Assembly (NCBI GenBank): GCA_036496425.1
Contig: DASXLG010000074.1
Location: forward strand, 1 to 57,564
DNA length: 57,564 bases
From: Terriglobia bacterium
GTDB lineage: Bacteria; Acidobacteriota; Terriglobia; 20CM-2-55-15
Direction of reading: 5' to 3'
Shown piece after piece: positions 50,420 through 57,564 of the stretch (position 1 is the stretch's first letter; each line of letters opens with the position of its first letter). Below the pieces are notes generated by a model. It was not told where the DNA came from and did no database searches. It saw nothing but the letters and a program-made list of their open reading frames with translations. Made by a program: the position numbers and the translations under genes.

Positions 50420-50811
50420 ATTGGCATTGGCTGCGAAATCTCAGGTTCCTGAGGCACCTCATTCCCATCAATCGGACTGATCCGCGCTGAGACAACCGCC
50501 AGACGGATCAATTTGGTCTCGATGGCTCTCCTTGAATCCGGGCTCAAACCGGAGAATTTAAAGCCGATCTGCATTCCATCTGTCCGGATGGCCGTGGCTG
50601 TCAGCTGAAGGGATTGGCCACCATTGTCGAAGAACAGCTTGAAGGTATCGCCGGCCAAAAGGCGAGTATCGCAATGCGGAAGCCTCAACAACGCTCCTGC
50701 TGCACTGAGGTTTACGATAGTGGCGCAGACCCACTCCGTTCCAATCTCGATCATCACTTGTTCTTCTCCATGGAGTAGAGCACTGACACGGATATATCGC
50801 CGGCGTTCCAT
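50416..50811 (-). CDS. PilZ domain protein
   Basis: 131 residues with the PilZ cyclic-di-GMP-binding elements: MERRRYIRVSALLHG (RxxxR-type) and VNLSAAGALLRLP (NxSxxG). The beta barrel follows, ending with a short C-terminal tail. The spacing of the two motifs is as in single-domain PilZ proteins. It probably senses cyclic di-GMP, fitting the HD-GYP enzyme at 40115, although there is no direct link. It is divergent from the RiPP precursor gene, 149 bp away. Confidence 0.85.
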   Translation of the reverse strand: MERRRYIRVSALLHGEEQVMIEIGTEWVCATIVNLSAAGALLRLPHCDTRLLAGDTFKLFFDNGGQSLQLTATAIRTDGMQIGFKFSGLSPDSRRAIETKLIRLAVVSARISPIDGNEVPQEPEISQPMPI

Positions 50812-50960
50812 TTAAGATCTTATCGGCACGTGAGCATATTTCATTAGCGGCCGGTTAAATCCCGGATCGATTTGACAGCTTGCTTATTAAACGTCACCTT
50901 CTTATGATCCCGATCGTCCCGTACGTAAATTGTTTGCCAACTCAATTCCAGAGGAGATAT

Positions 50961-51341
50961 ATGGCTGAAATCACACAAGCTCAATTCCTGCAACGTTACG
51001 GCAACCTCATGGTGCAAATCTGGGGAATGCCTTCTCTGTTGGACCGTTTCAAAAAAGAACCCACTGCGGTCTTGAAGGAGCATGGGTTGGACACTGGAAA
51101 AGCCTCGGTAACCCTTCTGCAACCAGGCACACCGAACGCCCTCGGTATTAATGATTCGACAGCGGAAAGCGCCTACCAGCTGTGGGTTGAAGGTCAGAAG
51201 AAAGGGAACATCCCGTTTTATTTTGTCTCACAACCACCCGAAGGTACCGGCAGCGAGTCGCTCTCGGACAGCGAGTTGATGGCGGTTGCGGGCGGCGCGT
51301 TGAGCATCAGCTCCTGCTGCTGCACACCCTGCTGCTGCTAA
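50961..51341 (+). CDS. NHLP-type RiPP precursor with Cys-rich core
   Basis: 126 residues from the ATG at 50961, which has a strong ribosome binding site (AGAGGAG). The leader (about 1-112) follows the nitrile-hydratase-like leader pattern: WGMPSLLDRFKKEPTAVLKE, HGLDTGKASVTLLQ and a terminal LSDSELMAVAGG with the double-glycine cleavage site (111-112). The core, residues 113-126, is ALSISSCCCTPCCC, with six cysteines as two triplets around Thr-Pro plus serines. Such precursors are modified (for example to thioethers or azoles) and exported by peptidase-ABC transporters. No modifying enzyme, NHLM transporter or second precursor is recognised nearby, so it is an orphan here. Confidence 0.85.
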   Translation: MAEITQAQFLQRYGNLMVQIWGMPSLLDRFKKEPTAVLKEHGLDTGKASVTLLQPGTPNALGINDSTAESAYQLWVEGQKKGNIPFYFVSQPPEGTGSESLSDSELMAVAGGALSISSCCCTPCCC

Positions 51342-51349
51342 GAGCCCCG

Positions 51350-51396
51350 GCCGCAGATTACCCGAATTCCGCAAACGAATCGGCGTAATCTGCGGC
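51350..51396. terminator. Hairpin between convergent RiPP precursor and FAD oxidoreductase genes
   Basis: GCCGCAGATTAC (51350-51361) pairs perfectly with GTAATCTGCGGC (51385-51396) across a 23-base loop that has further partial pairing. It follows the precursor stop by nine bases and lies about 50 bp past the stop of the leftward gene. It likely terminates both. Confidence 0.6.
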
Positions 51397-51449
51397 GTTT
51401 CACGCAAGAACCGGAGCAGCCGGCGGCGGCAGAGGAAGCGTGACGGCAT

Positions 51450-52811
51450 CTACTTTACTTTTCTGAATTTCCAACCGTACATCAATCCGCCATAAAAATT
51501 AAACCATCTTGCCGCCTCGCGGTCCTTGAACGGATAGTCGGCGCCCAGCCGCCGCGCTGTGGCCAGTCCGGACACAAAGCACGTTTCCTGGCTGTTGAGC
51601 AAGGTGTGGGCGCCGCAGTGCCAGCTTCGCCTCTTCCCCTGAATGAACTTGAACAGATTGATCACGACAGCAACATGAAACACATCGTGCACGATGTGTT
51701 GAAACCACCATCTCTTGATGATCTTTTGCGGATCGATTTCGCTGACTGGGTTGTAGGTTACCAGGCATGGCTTGTCCGACTTCTTCGCCCAGGGCTGCTG
51801 GTTATGCATGATGTATGTGATTTCGTAATTGTCCGGTCTCGCCCCGTATTGTTCGATGTAGTTACTTCTCGTATCGAGCGGCTCCGTCTCGTTTACCGGC
51901 AGCACGGAGGCGTCGTGGTGAACCACGGTGTGATTGTGCAGTTCACTTTCATAACGTATGGAGGACAGCAGGAAGGTTTCGAGGAAGCCCGGCTTATCGA
52001 GCATCATGAGGGTCTGGTTGGCGTTGCAGGCGAAGATGACCTGATCGAATTCCTCCGTTTGTCCGTTCATGTCTTCGACGGTTACTTTCGATCGCTGCCG
52101 GTGAACTTTCCTTACCGCGCGCCCGAGATAGATCTTGTCGCGAAACGGCTCCGACATTGCCTGATAGATCCGCCTCGTGCCCTGGTCCCAGGTCTGCATC
52201 GGCGTGGCCGTTTCAATATCGAAAAAATCCAGGTAGCGTGCAAACATAGAGGCCGGCATGTCGAAGACATTCGTGGCCATCAGAAAATTCACGAACAGCG
52301 GTTTGAGGATCTTGTAGCGAAAGCCGCCGGAGAATCGGCCGAGGTTCAGCAGCGTTCCCATGCTGACATAGTTGAACGGATTCAGCATGCCAAGTAGTTT
52401 TGATCTCGTTTTACTGAGAACATTGATTGCTTTCAGAAACCGGAGCAGTTTCTGAAACTTTTCGATCTCCGGCAGAAGCTCCTTGCGAATCCTGGAGTTG
52501 AAGTCGTGCGCGTAAAGATCGCCGCGATACCTCACGGCGTAGCTGAACCGTGTAGGGACGAGCGGAATCCCATGTTCCTGCATGAATTGGACGTAGTTGT
52601 GGTACACAGTCGGAATGCAGGCTGTGACAGAGATGTCAAAACACACGGAACGGCCATCATCCTGCGGCATGTCCACAGTAATCGCGTTGCCGCCCAGCCT
52701 GTCATTGGCTTCAAAAAGCCGGATATCGAATCGATCCGGATGCCTGCTCAACGCCCATGCGGCCCCGAGTCCGGCGACACCGCCGCCGACGATTGCGATT
52801 TTCTGGGGCAC
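51450..52811 (-). CDS. FAD-dependent amine-oxidase-like oxidoreductase divergent from the sterol operon
   Basis: 453 residues from GTG at 52811, chosen because AGGAGG lies five bases upstream; a longer frame to 52928 would run into the sterol operon start. The Rossmann FAD motif is IAIVGGGVAGLGAAWALSRH at residues 3-22. Further motifs are RLFEANDRLGGNAITV, DQVIFACNANQTL and a C-terminal FAD contact LNSQETCFVSGLATARRLGA. It resembles COG2907-type predicted FAD proteins, not squalene epoxidase. Starts 26 bp apart on opposite strands suggest shared control with the sterol genes, so it may oxidise or reduce a sterol or isoprenoid. That is inference. Confidence 0.8.
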   Translation of the reverse strand: MPQKIAIVGGGVAGLGAAWALSRHPDRFDIRLFEANDRLGGNAITVDMPQDDGRSVCFDISVTACIPTVYHNYVQFMQEHGIPLVPTRFSYAVRYRGDLYAHDFNSRIRKELLPEIEKFQKLLRFLKAINVLSKTRSKLLGMLNPFNYVSMGTLLNLGRFSGGFRYKILKPLFVNFLMATNVFDMPASMFARYLDFFDIETATPMQTWDQGTRRIYQAMSEPFRDKIYLGRAVRKVHRQRSKVTVEDMNGQTEEFDQVIFACNANQTLMMLDKPGFLETFLLSSIRYESELHNHTVVHHDASVLPVNETEPLDTRSNYIEQYGARPDNYEITYIMHNQQPWAKKSDKPCLVTYNPVSEIDPQKIIKRWWFQHIVHDVFHVAVVINLFKFIQGKRRSWHCGAHTLLNSQETCFVSGLATARRLGADYPFKDREAARWFNFYGGLMYGWKFRKVK

Positions 52812-52837
52812 CTGCTCCTCCTCGAGATACTGAGCTG

Positions 52838-53401
52838 ATGGGCTACATTTTTGAACCCGGCATTTTACAGCAAATCGCGAGAGACGCTCTTTCGAAAAAC
52901 CCGGCGATGGAAGACCTCGTTCCTTCAATTGTCGCGGAACTCTACAAACGCTATCCGGGCCACATCAATACGACTCCCGAGTGGGTTTTCAACAATGCCG
53001 GCGGCGCGATGGGCGCCATGTACATCCTGCACGCGTCGATATCGGAATACGTCATGATTTTCGGCACTCCTCTGGGTACCGAAGGGCATACAGGACGGTT
53101 CGCGGCGGATGATTACTTCATTATCCTGAACGGCGAGCAGTGGGCGTTTGAGCCGGGCCAGTTCGCGCCTGAAATCTACCGGCCTGGCGACATGCACCAT
53201 TTGCGCAGACGCCAGGCGAAACAATACAGGATGGCGGGAGGGTGTTGGGCGTTAGAATATGCCCGCGGTGTTATACCGGCGATGCTGCCGTTCGGAGTCG
53301 CGGATACATTTACCAGCACGTTAGACTTCAGAACCCTCATTCGTACCTTGTGGTTATATGCGACGAGCGCAGTTCGCGAATTGCTGCACGGAAAGATCTG
53401 A
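52838..53401 (+). CDS. ERG2: ERG2/sigma-1-receptor family sterol C8-C7 isomerase
   Basis: 187 residues. The ATG at 52838 gives MGYIFEPGIL, the family start, without the N-terminal membrane helix of eukaryotic homologues. The ERG2/SIGMAR1 pattern is unmistakable: EWVFNNAGGAMGAMYILHAS, ISEYVMIFGTPLGTEGHTGR, DDYFIILNGEQWAFE and WALEYARGVIPAMLPFGVAD, with TSTLDFRTL. Glu140, in WALEYARG, aligns with the catalytic/ligand-binding Glu of the family. ERG2 moves the sterol 8(9) double bond to 7(8). It heads the sterol operon, 15 bp before the SDR gene. Bacterial members are rare. Confidence 0.93.
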   Translation: MGYIFEPGILQQIARDALSKNPAMEDLVPSIVAELYKRYPGHINTTPEWVFNNAGGAMGAMYILHASISEYVMIFGTPLGTEGHTGRFAADDYFIILNGEQWAFEPGQFAPEIYRPGDMHHLRRRQAKQYRMAGGCWALEYARGVIPAMLPFGVADTFTSTLDFRTLIRTLWLYATSAVRELLHGKI

Positions 53402-53416
53402 AATCACGCAACGGCG

Positions 53417-54445
53417 ATGACGACGTTAATTACAGGAGCAAGCGGTCATCTCGGCGCCAATCTCGTCCGCAGGCTGCTCAATGACGGGCAAACGGTCCGC
53501 GCGCTCGTCCGCCGGGGCAGCAACAACGCGGCCTTGGACGGTTTGAATGTCGAACGGATCTATGGCGATCTTCGCGAGCCCGTGCCTGTCGCCGCGGCGG
53601 TCCGCGGATGCCGTCAGATTCACCATTGCGCGGCCTTGCTCTCGACGACCACAGGCCGCGAGCGGGAAATCTTCGACTGCAATGTGATCGGCACGCGCAA
53701 CCTGTTGCGGGCCGCGCTCGATGCCGGAGTATCCCGTGTCGTTGTTTCAGGCTCGTTAAGTGCCGTTGGTCATGTGGATGGCCGGCCGAGCGACGAGACT
53801 GTGCCTTTCTATCCGTTCGAGAAACTGCCGCCGTATTCGCACACGAAAGCGGGCGTGGAACACGAATGCCTCAAAGCCGCAGCCGATGGCCTGGACGTGG
53901 TCATCGCGACGTCCTGTGCGATCATCGGTCCCAATGATTTCAAGCCCTCGCGCATGGGAAAGACCCTGGTGGATTTTTCCCTCGGCAAGTTGCGCGCATA
54001 CATTCCGGGCGGTTTTACCTTTGTTTCCGCAGCCGACATGGTCGAAGGGCATATGCTCTGCATGGAAAAAGGCCGCAGGGGTCAGAAGTATATTTTCAGC
54101 ACAGAGTTTCTGACTGTCGACGAACTGATGGCGATTTTCGAACAGGTCACCGGCCACAGGCGCCCGCGGTTCCGGCTGCCCGCGCCGCTCATGGCCGGCA
54201 TCGCAGAGGTTTCGAGCTTCGTGCTGACGAATTTCTTTCCCGGCAGGGCGCAGCGCTTTACACCGGCGGCCGTGCGATTCCTGCGAATGCAGCGGAAGGC
54301 CGACTCGAGCAAGGCGATGCAGGAACTCGGCTACCGTCCGACCTCCATCGCCCAGGCGGTCCGTGAAGCCCACGAATGCTTCGTCCGGCGCGGTGTCATA
54401 CCGGCTCCGGCGCGCGTGCTGGTTTCACGGCCCCGGGAGTTGTAG
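53417..54445 (+). CDS. sdmB: Extended SDR, sterol 4-alpha-carboxylate 3-dehydrogenase (SdmB-like)
   Basis: 342 residues. Nucleotide-binding TLITGASGHLGANLVRRLL starts the protein. The catalytic set is Ser in VVVSGSLSAVG (about 111-115), Tyr140 and Lys144 in PPYSHTKAGVEHE. The C-terminal half has GGFTFVSAADMVEGHMLCME, typical of 3-beta-hydroxysteroid dehydrogenase/NSDHL-like and SdmB proteins. In Methylococcus capsulatus SdmB completes C-4 demethylation after SdmA oxidises the methyl group. The gene lies 15 bp after ERG2 and 2 bp before CYP51. Another epimerase or dehydrogenase role is possible, but the neighbours strongly favour sterols. Confidence 0.85.
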   Translation: MTTLITGASGHLGANLVRRLLNDGQTVRALVRRGSNNAALDGLNVERIYGDLREPVPVAAAVRGCRQIHHCAALLSTTTGREREIFDCNVIGTRNLLRAALDAGVSRVVVSGSLSAVGHVDGRPSDETVPFYPFEKLPPYSHTKAGVEHECLKAAADGLDVVIATSCAIIGPNDFKPSRMGKTLVDFSLGKLRAYIPGGFTFVSAADMVEGHMLCMEKGRRGQKYIFSTEFLTVDELMAIFEQVTGHRRPRFRLPAPLMAGIAEVSSFVLTNFFPGRAQRFTPAAVRFLRMQRKADSSKAMQELGYRPTSIAQAVREAHECFVRRGVIPAPARVLVSRPREL

Positions 54446-54447
54446 CT

Positions 54448-55800
54448 GTGACGACTGCAACGGAAGCCAGGAAGCTTCCGCCTGAACTCCGTGGCGGACT
54501 GCCGTTTTTCGGTCACGCCATGGAGTTTCATCGCGATCCCGCCGGCCTCCTGCGGCGCGGCCGCGACCGGTTTGGTGAAATTTTCTCCTTTCTGCTGGCA
54601 GGCAAGCTTGTCACCGTACTCACAGGGCCCGAGGCGAACGAGGCTTTCTTTCATGCGCCGGATGATCAGTTGAGCGCGAAAGAAGCCTACCAGTTCACGG
54701 TGCCGATCTTCGGTAAAGGCATCGCCTACGACGTCAGTCCCGATGTGATGAGCGAGCAGTTGGGCCTGCTCTTTCCCGCCTTGCGCGATCAGCGGTTGCA
54801 GACCTACGCCCGGTTCATGGCGGAAGAAGCGGATGCGTACTTTGACAACTGGGGCGAGCAGGGAGAAGCCGATCTCCTCGTAGCCATGAATGAGTTGACA
54901 ACGTTCATTGCGAGCCGCTGTCTGATCGGTCATGAATTCCGTCAGAATCTTTCGACGGAATTTGCTCATCTGTATCACGATCTGGAGGGCGGCCTGAACC
55001 TCGTTGCATTCTTCAAACCGGACATGCCGCTGCCTTCATTCAAGCGCCGCGATCAAGCTCGCGTCCGCATGGCCGAGCTGATTTCGCAGATCATCGCCAC
55101 CCGCCGCAGCACCGGTGTGGAAGGCGAGGATTTTCTGCAGACCTTGATGACGGCGCGTTATTCCGACGGCAGGGCGCTGACCGACGACGAAATTACCGGA
55201 CTCCTGCTGACCGTGATTTTTGCCGGGCAGCATACCAGCGCCGTCCTGGCGACCTGGACTGGAGTTCTGCTTCTTCAGCACCGCCAGTATCTGCCGGGCA
55301 TTCTTAAGGAACAACAGGAAGTCCTGAACGGCAGCCGGAATATGACGCTCGACGCGTTGAGGCGGCTCAGCGCTCTGGAACGCGCCATCAAGGAAGCGGA
55401 ACGGCTGCGGCCGCCCTTGATTATGCTGATGCGGAAAATCGTGCGTGACTTCACGTACCGCGGCTGCCGTGTCCCCGCAGGCGGGTTGCTGATGGTTTCA
55501 CCCGCGGTTTCGCACCGCCTCCCGGAAGTGTTCCAGAATCCGGACGCATATGACCCCGGCCGCTTCGCGCCTGGCCGCGAGGAAGACCGGAAAAGTTCTT
55601 ATACACTGATCGGATTCGGTGGAGGCAGGCATCGTTGTATCGGTCTGACGTTTGCCCAGCAGCAGGTCAAAGTGATCTGGAGCGTGATCCTGCAGCATTT
55701 CGATGTGGAATTGGTGAAACTTCAACATGAGCCGGACTACTCGACCTTCGTCATCGGTCCGCGTCCTCCATGTTTGATTCGCTATCGGAGAAAGGCATGA
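54448..55800 (+). CDS. cyp51: Sterol 14-alpha-demethylase CYP51
   Basis: 450 residues from GTG at 54448, two bases after the SDR stop and eight after GGGAG. CYP51 diagnostics are present: the B-C loop YQFTVPIFGKGIAYD (81-95), I-helix FAGQHTSAVLATW (258-270), ExxR E316-R319 before RPPLIMLMRKIVR, and the heme loop FGGGRHRCIG with Cys397. There is no membrane anchor, as in soluble bacterial CYP51 proteins. It removes the 14-alpha methyl of lanosterol-type sterols by three oxidations using electrons from a redox partner; no ferredoxin gene is seen nearby. The stop overlaps the Rieske gene start as ATGA. Confidence 0.96.
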   Translation: MTTATEARKLPPELRGGLPFFGHAMEFHRDPAGLLRRGRDRFGEIFSFLLAGKLVTVLTGPEANEAFFHAPDDQLSAKEAYQFTVPIFGKGIAYDVSPDVMSEQLGLLFPALRDQRLQTYARFMAEEADAYFDNWGEQGEADLLVAMNELTTFIASRCLIGHEFRQNLSTEFAHLYHDLEGGLNLVAFFKPDMPLPSFKRRDQARVRMAELISQIIATRRSTGVEGEDFLQTLMTARYSDGRALTDDEITGLLLTVIFAGQHTSAVLATWTGVLLLQHRQYLPGILKEQQEVLNGSRNMTLDALRRLSALERAIKEAERLRPPLIMLMRKIVRDFTYRGCRVPAGGLLMVSPAVSHRLPEVFQNPDAYDPGRFAPGREEDRKSSYTLIGFGGGRHRCIGLTFAQQQVKVIWSVILQHFDVELVKLQHEPDYSTFVIGPRPPCLIRYRRKA

Positions 55801-56876
55801 GCACTCAACCTCATCTTCCGGCATTCCATGAAGCTCGAAACCCGCGCCAGAAAGCGCGTTCGGCCGGGCTCCATCCGGATTACTGGTACGCCGTCGAGTA
55901 TGACGCCGCCGTGAAGCCCGGCCGCGTTGTCGAGGTTATATTCTGGAACCGGTCGATAGCCCTGTTCCGCGGAATGGACGGCAAGTTGCGCGCGTTGGAA
56001 AATCGCTGCGCTCACCGGCAGTTGAAGCTTTCGGCCGGCGAGGTCGAGGGCTGCAATCTGGTCTGCGCGTATCACGGATGGGGATACAACGAAGAAGGGC
56101 GCGTGGTTCAAATACCCCACGATCTCTTCGGAAGGGACATGCCGTCGTTCAGGGTGCCGTCGTACCCGGTGAAAGTCCGCTATGGCCTGATCTGGATTTT
56201 TCCGGGTAATCCGGCGCTCGCCGATCAACGGCAGATTCCAGAGATACCGGAATTAAAAGGCGACCGGCAGTGGGCGTGCGTTCCGATCGATTTCAAGTGG
56301 CGGGCGCACCATTCGATGATCATTGATAACGTGAGCGACTTCACGCATGCTCACCTGCACCGCAAATACCGCCCCTTCATCGACGCAAAACTCATAAAGT
56401 GCGAGATGGTGGGCGAGAAGGTTTTCGTGAGCTATAACACGAGGATCGGGACCGGACGTTTCTCCGGTCTTTTTGTCGATCGTGATCGGGTCGATACGGA
56501 TTTCATCGAGCTCTGCCACGACTACCCATACCAATGGTCGAATACAGGCGGAAAGATAAAGCACTGGTGCTTCGTATTGCCTATTGACGAGCGAACGAGC
56601 CGCGTGTTCTTTCTGTTTTATTTTGACGCGCTGAAAATTCCTTTCACCTCGTTACGCATTCCTCAATGGCTGATGAAGCCGTTGCTGAAAATTGCGAACG
56701 AGATATCCATCAAGCCTCTCCTGCGCCAGGACGGATTTGCCGTCGAAGCGGAACAGCAGGGCTACGATACTCATTTCGATGCGCCGCTTGCCGAACTCAA
56801 TCCCGCCGTCAATTTGTTTCAACAACTCACTATCCGCAAGTGGGAAGAGCACGTCGCCAGTGACCGGCGCTCTTGA
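55797..56876 (+). CDS. sdmA: Rieske non-heme iron oxygenase, sterol C-4 demethylase (SdmA-like)
   Basis: 359 residues from the ATG at 55797. The Rieske centre is CAHRQLKLSAGEVEGCNLVC AYHGWGY in two parts: C71-x-H73 and C90-x2-H93. The mononuclear iron site is SMIIDNVSDFTHAHLHRKYR with Asp181, His184 and His188. It has the length and context of SdmA, which oxidises the C-4 methyl group stepwise to a carboxylate. Animal DAF-36/Neverland 7-desaturases are also Rieske enzymes but usually have an N-terminal membrane helix, absent here. Reductase partners are not visible. It overlaps both CYP51 and the cyclase gene. Confidence 0.9.
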   Translation: MSTQPHLPAFHEARNPRQKARSAGLHPDYWYAVEYDAAVKPGRVVEVIFWNRSIALFRGMDGKLRALENRCAHRQLKLSAGEVEGCNLVCAYHGWGYNEEGRVVQIPHDLFGRDMPSFRVPSYPVKVRYGLIWIFPGNPALADQRQIPEIPELKGDRQWACVPIDFKWRAHHSMIIDNVSDFTHAHLHRKYRPFIDAKLIKCEMVGEKVFVSYNTRIGTGRFSGLFVDRDRVDTDFIELCHDYPYQWSNTGGKIKHWCFVLPIDERTSRVFFLFYFDALKIPFTSLRIPQWLMKPLLKIANEISIKPLLRQDGFAVEAEQQGYDTHFDAPLAELNPAVNLFQQLTIRKWEEHVASDRRS

Positions 56877-57564
56877 TCGCGGCGTCAATCATCTGAATTC
56901 GCAACAGCGTGAAAACGGCTGCTGGGAAGGGGAGATGGTCTGGTGCACGATGATTCTCTCCCAGTACGTCATCGTTCAACATGTTGCCGGGAGGACCTTC
57001 GATGAACAAACCCGGGAGCAGATGGTTCGATATTTCCGCGTCAGCCGCACGCCCGAAGGTGTCTGGGGTCTGCATCCCGAATCGGGCGGCTATGTCTTCT
57101 TCACGACGTTGGCTTATATTGCGCTTCGGTTGCTTGGCATAACCGCGGACGACCCGCTTGCCGCAACGGCCCGGCAATGGCTGCGCGGACAAAAGGGCGG
57201 AGTGCTCGCAATTCCGAGCTGGGGCAAGTTCTGGCTCGCCACCGTAGGACTGTACGGATATGAGGGGGTGAATCCGGTTCCGCCGGAAATGTTTCTGCTT
57301 CCAAAATCGCTGCCATTGCATCCCCACCGTTATTACTGCCACACCCGCCTGATCTATATGGGAATGGCCTATCTCTATGGATCGCGTTGCAACGCAGATC
57401 TCGGGCCGATTCGGAACGATTTGCGCCGGGAGCTCTACGAGACCCCTTACGAGGCAATCGACTTTTCGGCTTGGCGGCACACTATAGCCGAATCGGATCT
57501 CTATGTGTCGCCGACCCGATGGCTGCGGATGGCCTATGATTTGCTGCGCGTTTACGAGCGGGTT
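56861..57564 (+). CDS. osc: Oxidosqualene cyclase, N-terminal part (truncated by window edge)
   Basis: Starting at GTG (56861, overlapping sdmA by 16 bp), about 234 residues are present. The sequence LDRGVNHLNSQQRENGCWEG is the first QW-like repeat. It continues with GGYVFFTTLAYIALRLLGI, IPSWGKFWLATVGLYGYEGV, PPEMFLLPKSLPLHPHRYYC and RLIYMGMAYLYGSR. The PSWGKFWL and LLPxxLPxHPxR-xxC blocks are those of oxidosqualene cyclases rather than squalene-hopene cyclases. The product (lanosterol or cycloartenol) depends on C-terminal residues beyond the window. The enzyme supplies the sterol skeleton for the upstream genes. Confidence 0.95.

Noticed and set aside
51450-52811. Squalene epoxidase identity for the FAD protein
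   Set aside because: It has the Rossmann motif of amine-oxidase/COG2907-type FAD proteins but not the DG and GD motifs expected of a squalene epoxidase.
55797-56876. DAF-36/Neverland-type sterol 7-desaturase
   Set aside because: The Rieske fold is shared, but the protein lacks the N-terminal membrane helix and sits beside an SdmB-like SDR, which favours C-4 demethylation.
1-57564. tRNA or rRNA genes
   Set aside because: No cloverleaf-like segment or rRNA motif was recognised in the gaps by eye. A tRNAscan-type search would be needed to exclude a missed tRNA.

Overview
The window reads as one chromosomal contig from a GC-rich Gram-negative heterotroph, most likely an uncultured member of the Acidobacteriota. 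That assignment is inference. It rests on exported proteins with Gly/Arg-rich linkers, MoxR/DUF58/DUF4159/DUF4175-type modules, a DUF6152 protein, long TPR-CHAT proteins, Uma2 nucleases, Tat-exported esterases and a rimO-yacG-pgpA-cinA-thpR-gpsA-ftsY housekeeping run. No rRNA or tRNA gene was seen.

Layout. (1) 1-4.0 kb, minus strand: a MoxR module (DUF4175-like coiled coil, MoxR AAA ATPase, DUF58, BatA-like VWA protein cut by the window edge), with a DUF4159 protein transcribed divergently behind a short upstream ORF. (2) 5-9.4 kb: accessory genes, a decayed acyl-CoA synthetase relic, a 40-bp tandem repeat array, a GNAT protein, a Uma2 nuclease and an exported protein with a paralogue at 43.3 kb. 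(3) 9.4-14.8 kb: a TPR-CHAT caspase-like protein with both catalytic residues intact, a 134-residue partner, a PAS histidine kinase and a 45-residue peptide gene. (4) 14.7-24.3 kb: hydrolases, an HbpS-like protein, a MITE-like element, the dusB-ribD-ribE-ribBA operon and a Phd/PIN toxin-antitoxin pair. (5) 24.3-31.1 kb: the conserved housekeeping operon on the minus strand. (6) 31-37.3 kb: a UbiB-like kinase and a second MoxR-DUF58-transglutaminase module. (7) 37.4-47 kb: a second TPR-CHAT protein that has lost both catalytic residues, an HD-GYP phosphodiesterase, a trio of exported proteins, and a GH15 glucoamylase divergent from a second DUF4159 protein. (8) 47-51.3 kb: an unknown exported protein, a DevA-type ABC ATPase fused to GAF, a PilZ protein and an orphan NHLP-type RiPP precursor with a Cys-rich core.

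(9) The most striking part is 51.4-57.6 kb, a bacterial sterol biosynthesis cluster. Reading rightward it encodes an ERG2/sigma-1-receptor-type C8-C7 sterol isomerase, an SDR of the sterol C-4 decarboxylase/3-dehydrogenase type (SdmB-like), a CYP51 sterol 14-alpha-demethylase, a Rieske C-4 demethylase (SdmA-like) and an oxidosqualene cyclase cut by the window end. The genes are tightly spaced or overlapping. A FAD-dependent oxidoreductase starts 26 bp away on the other strand. Together they could cyclise oxidosqualene, remove the 14-alpha and C-4 methyl groups and shift the B-ring double bond, a much more complete pathway than most sterol-making bacteria carry. Squalene epoxidase and the C-14 reductase were not seen and may lie beyond the right edge or elsewhere.

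All calls come from reading the sequence and translations by eye. No database search was run, and similarity statements reflect recognised motifs only.
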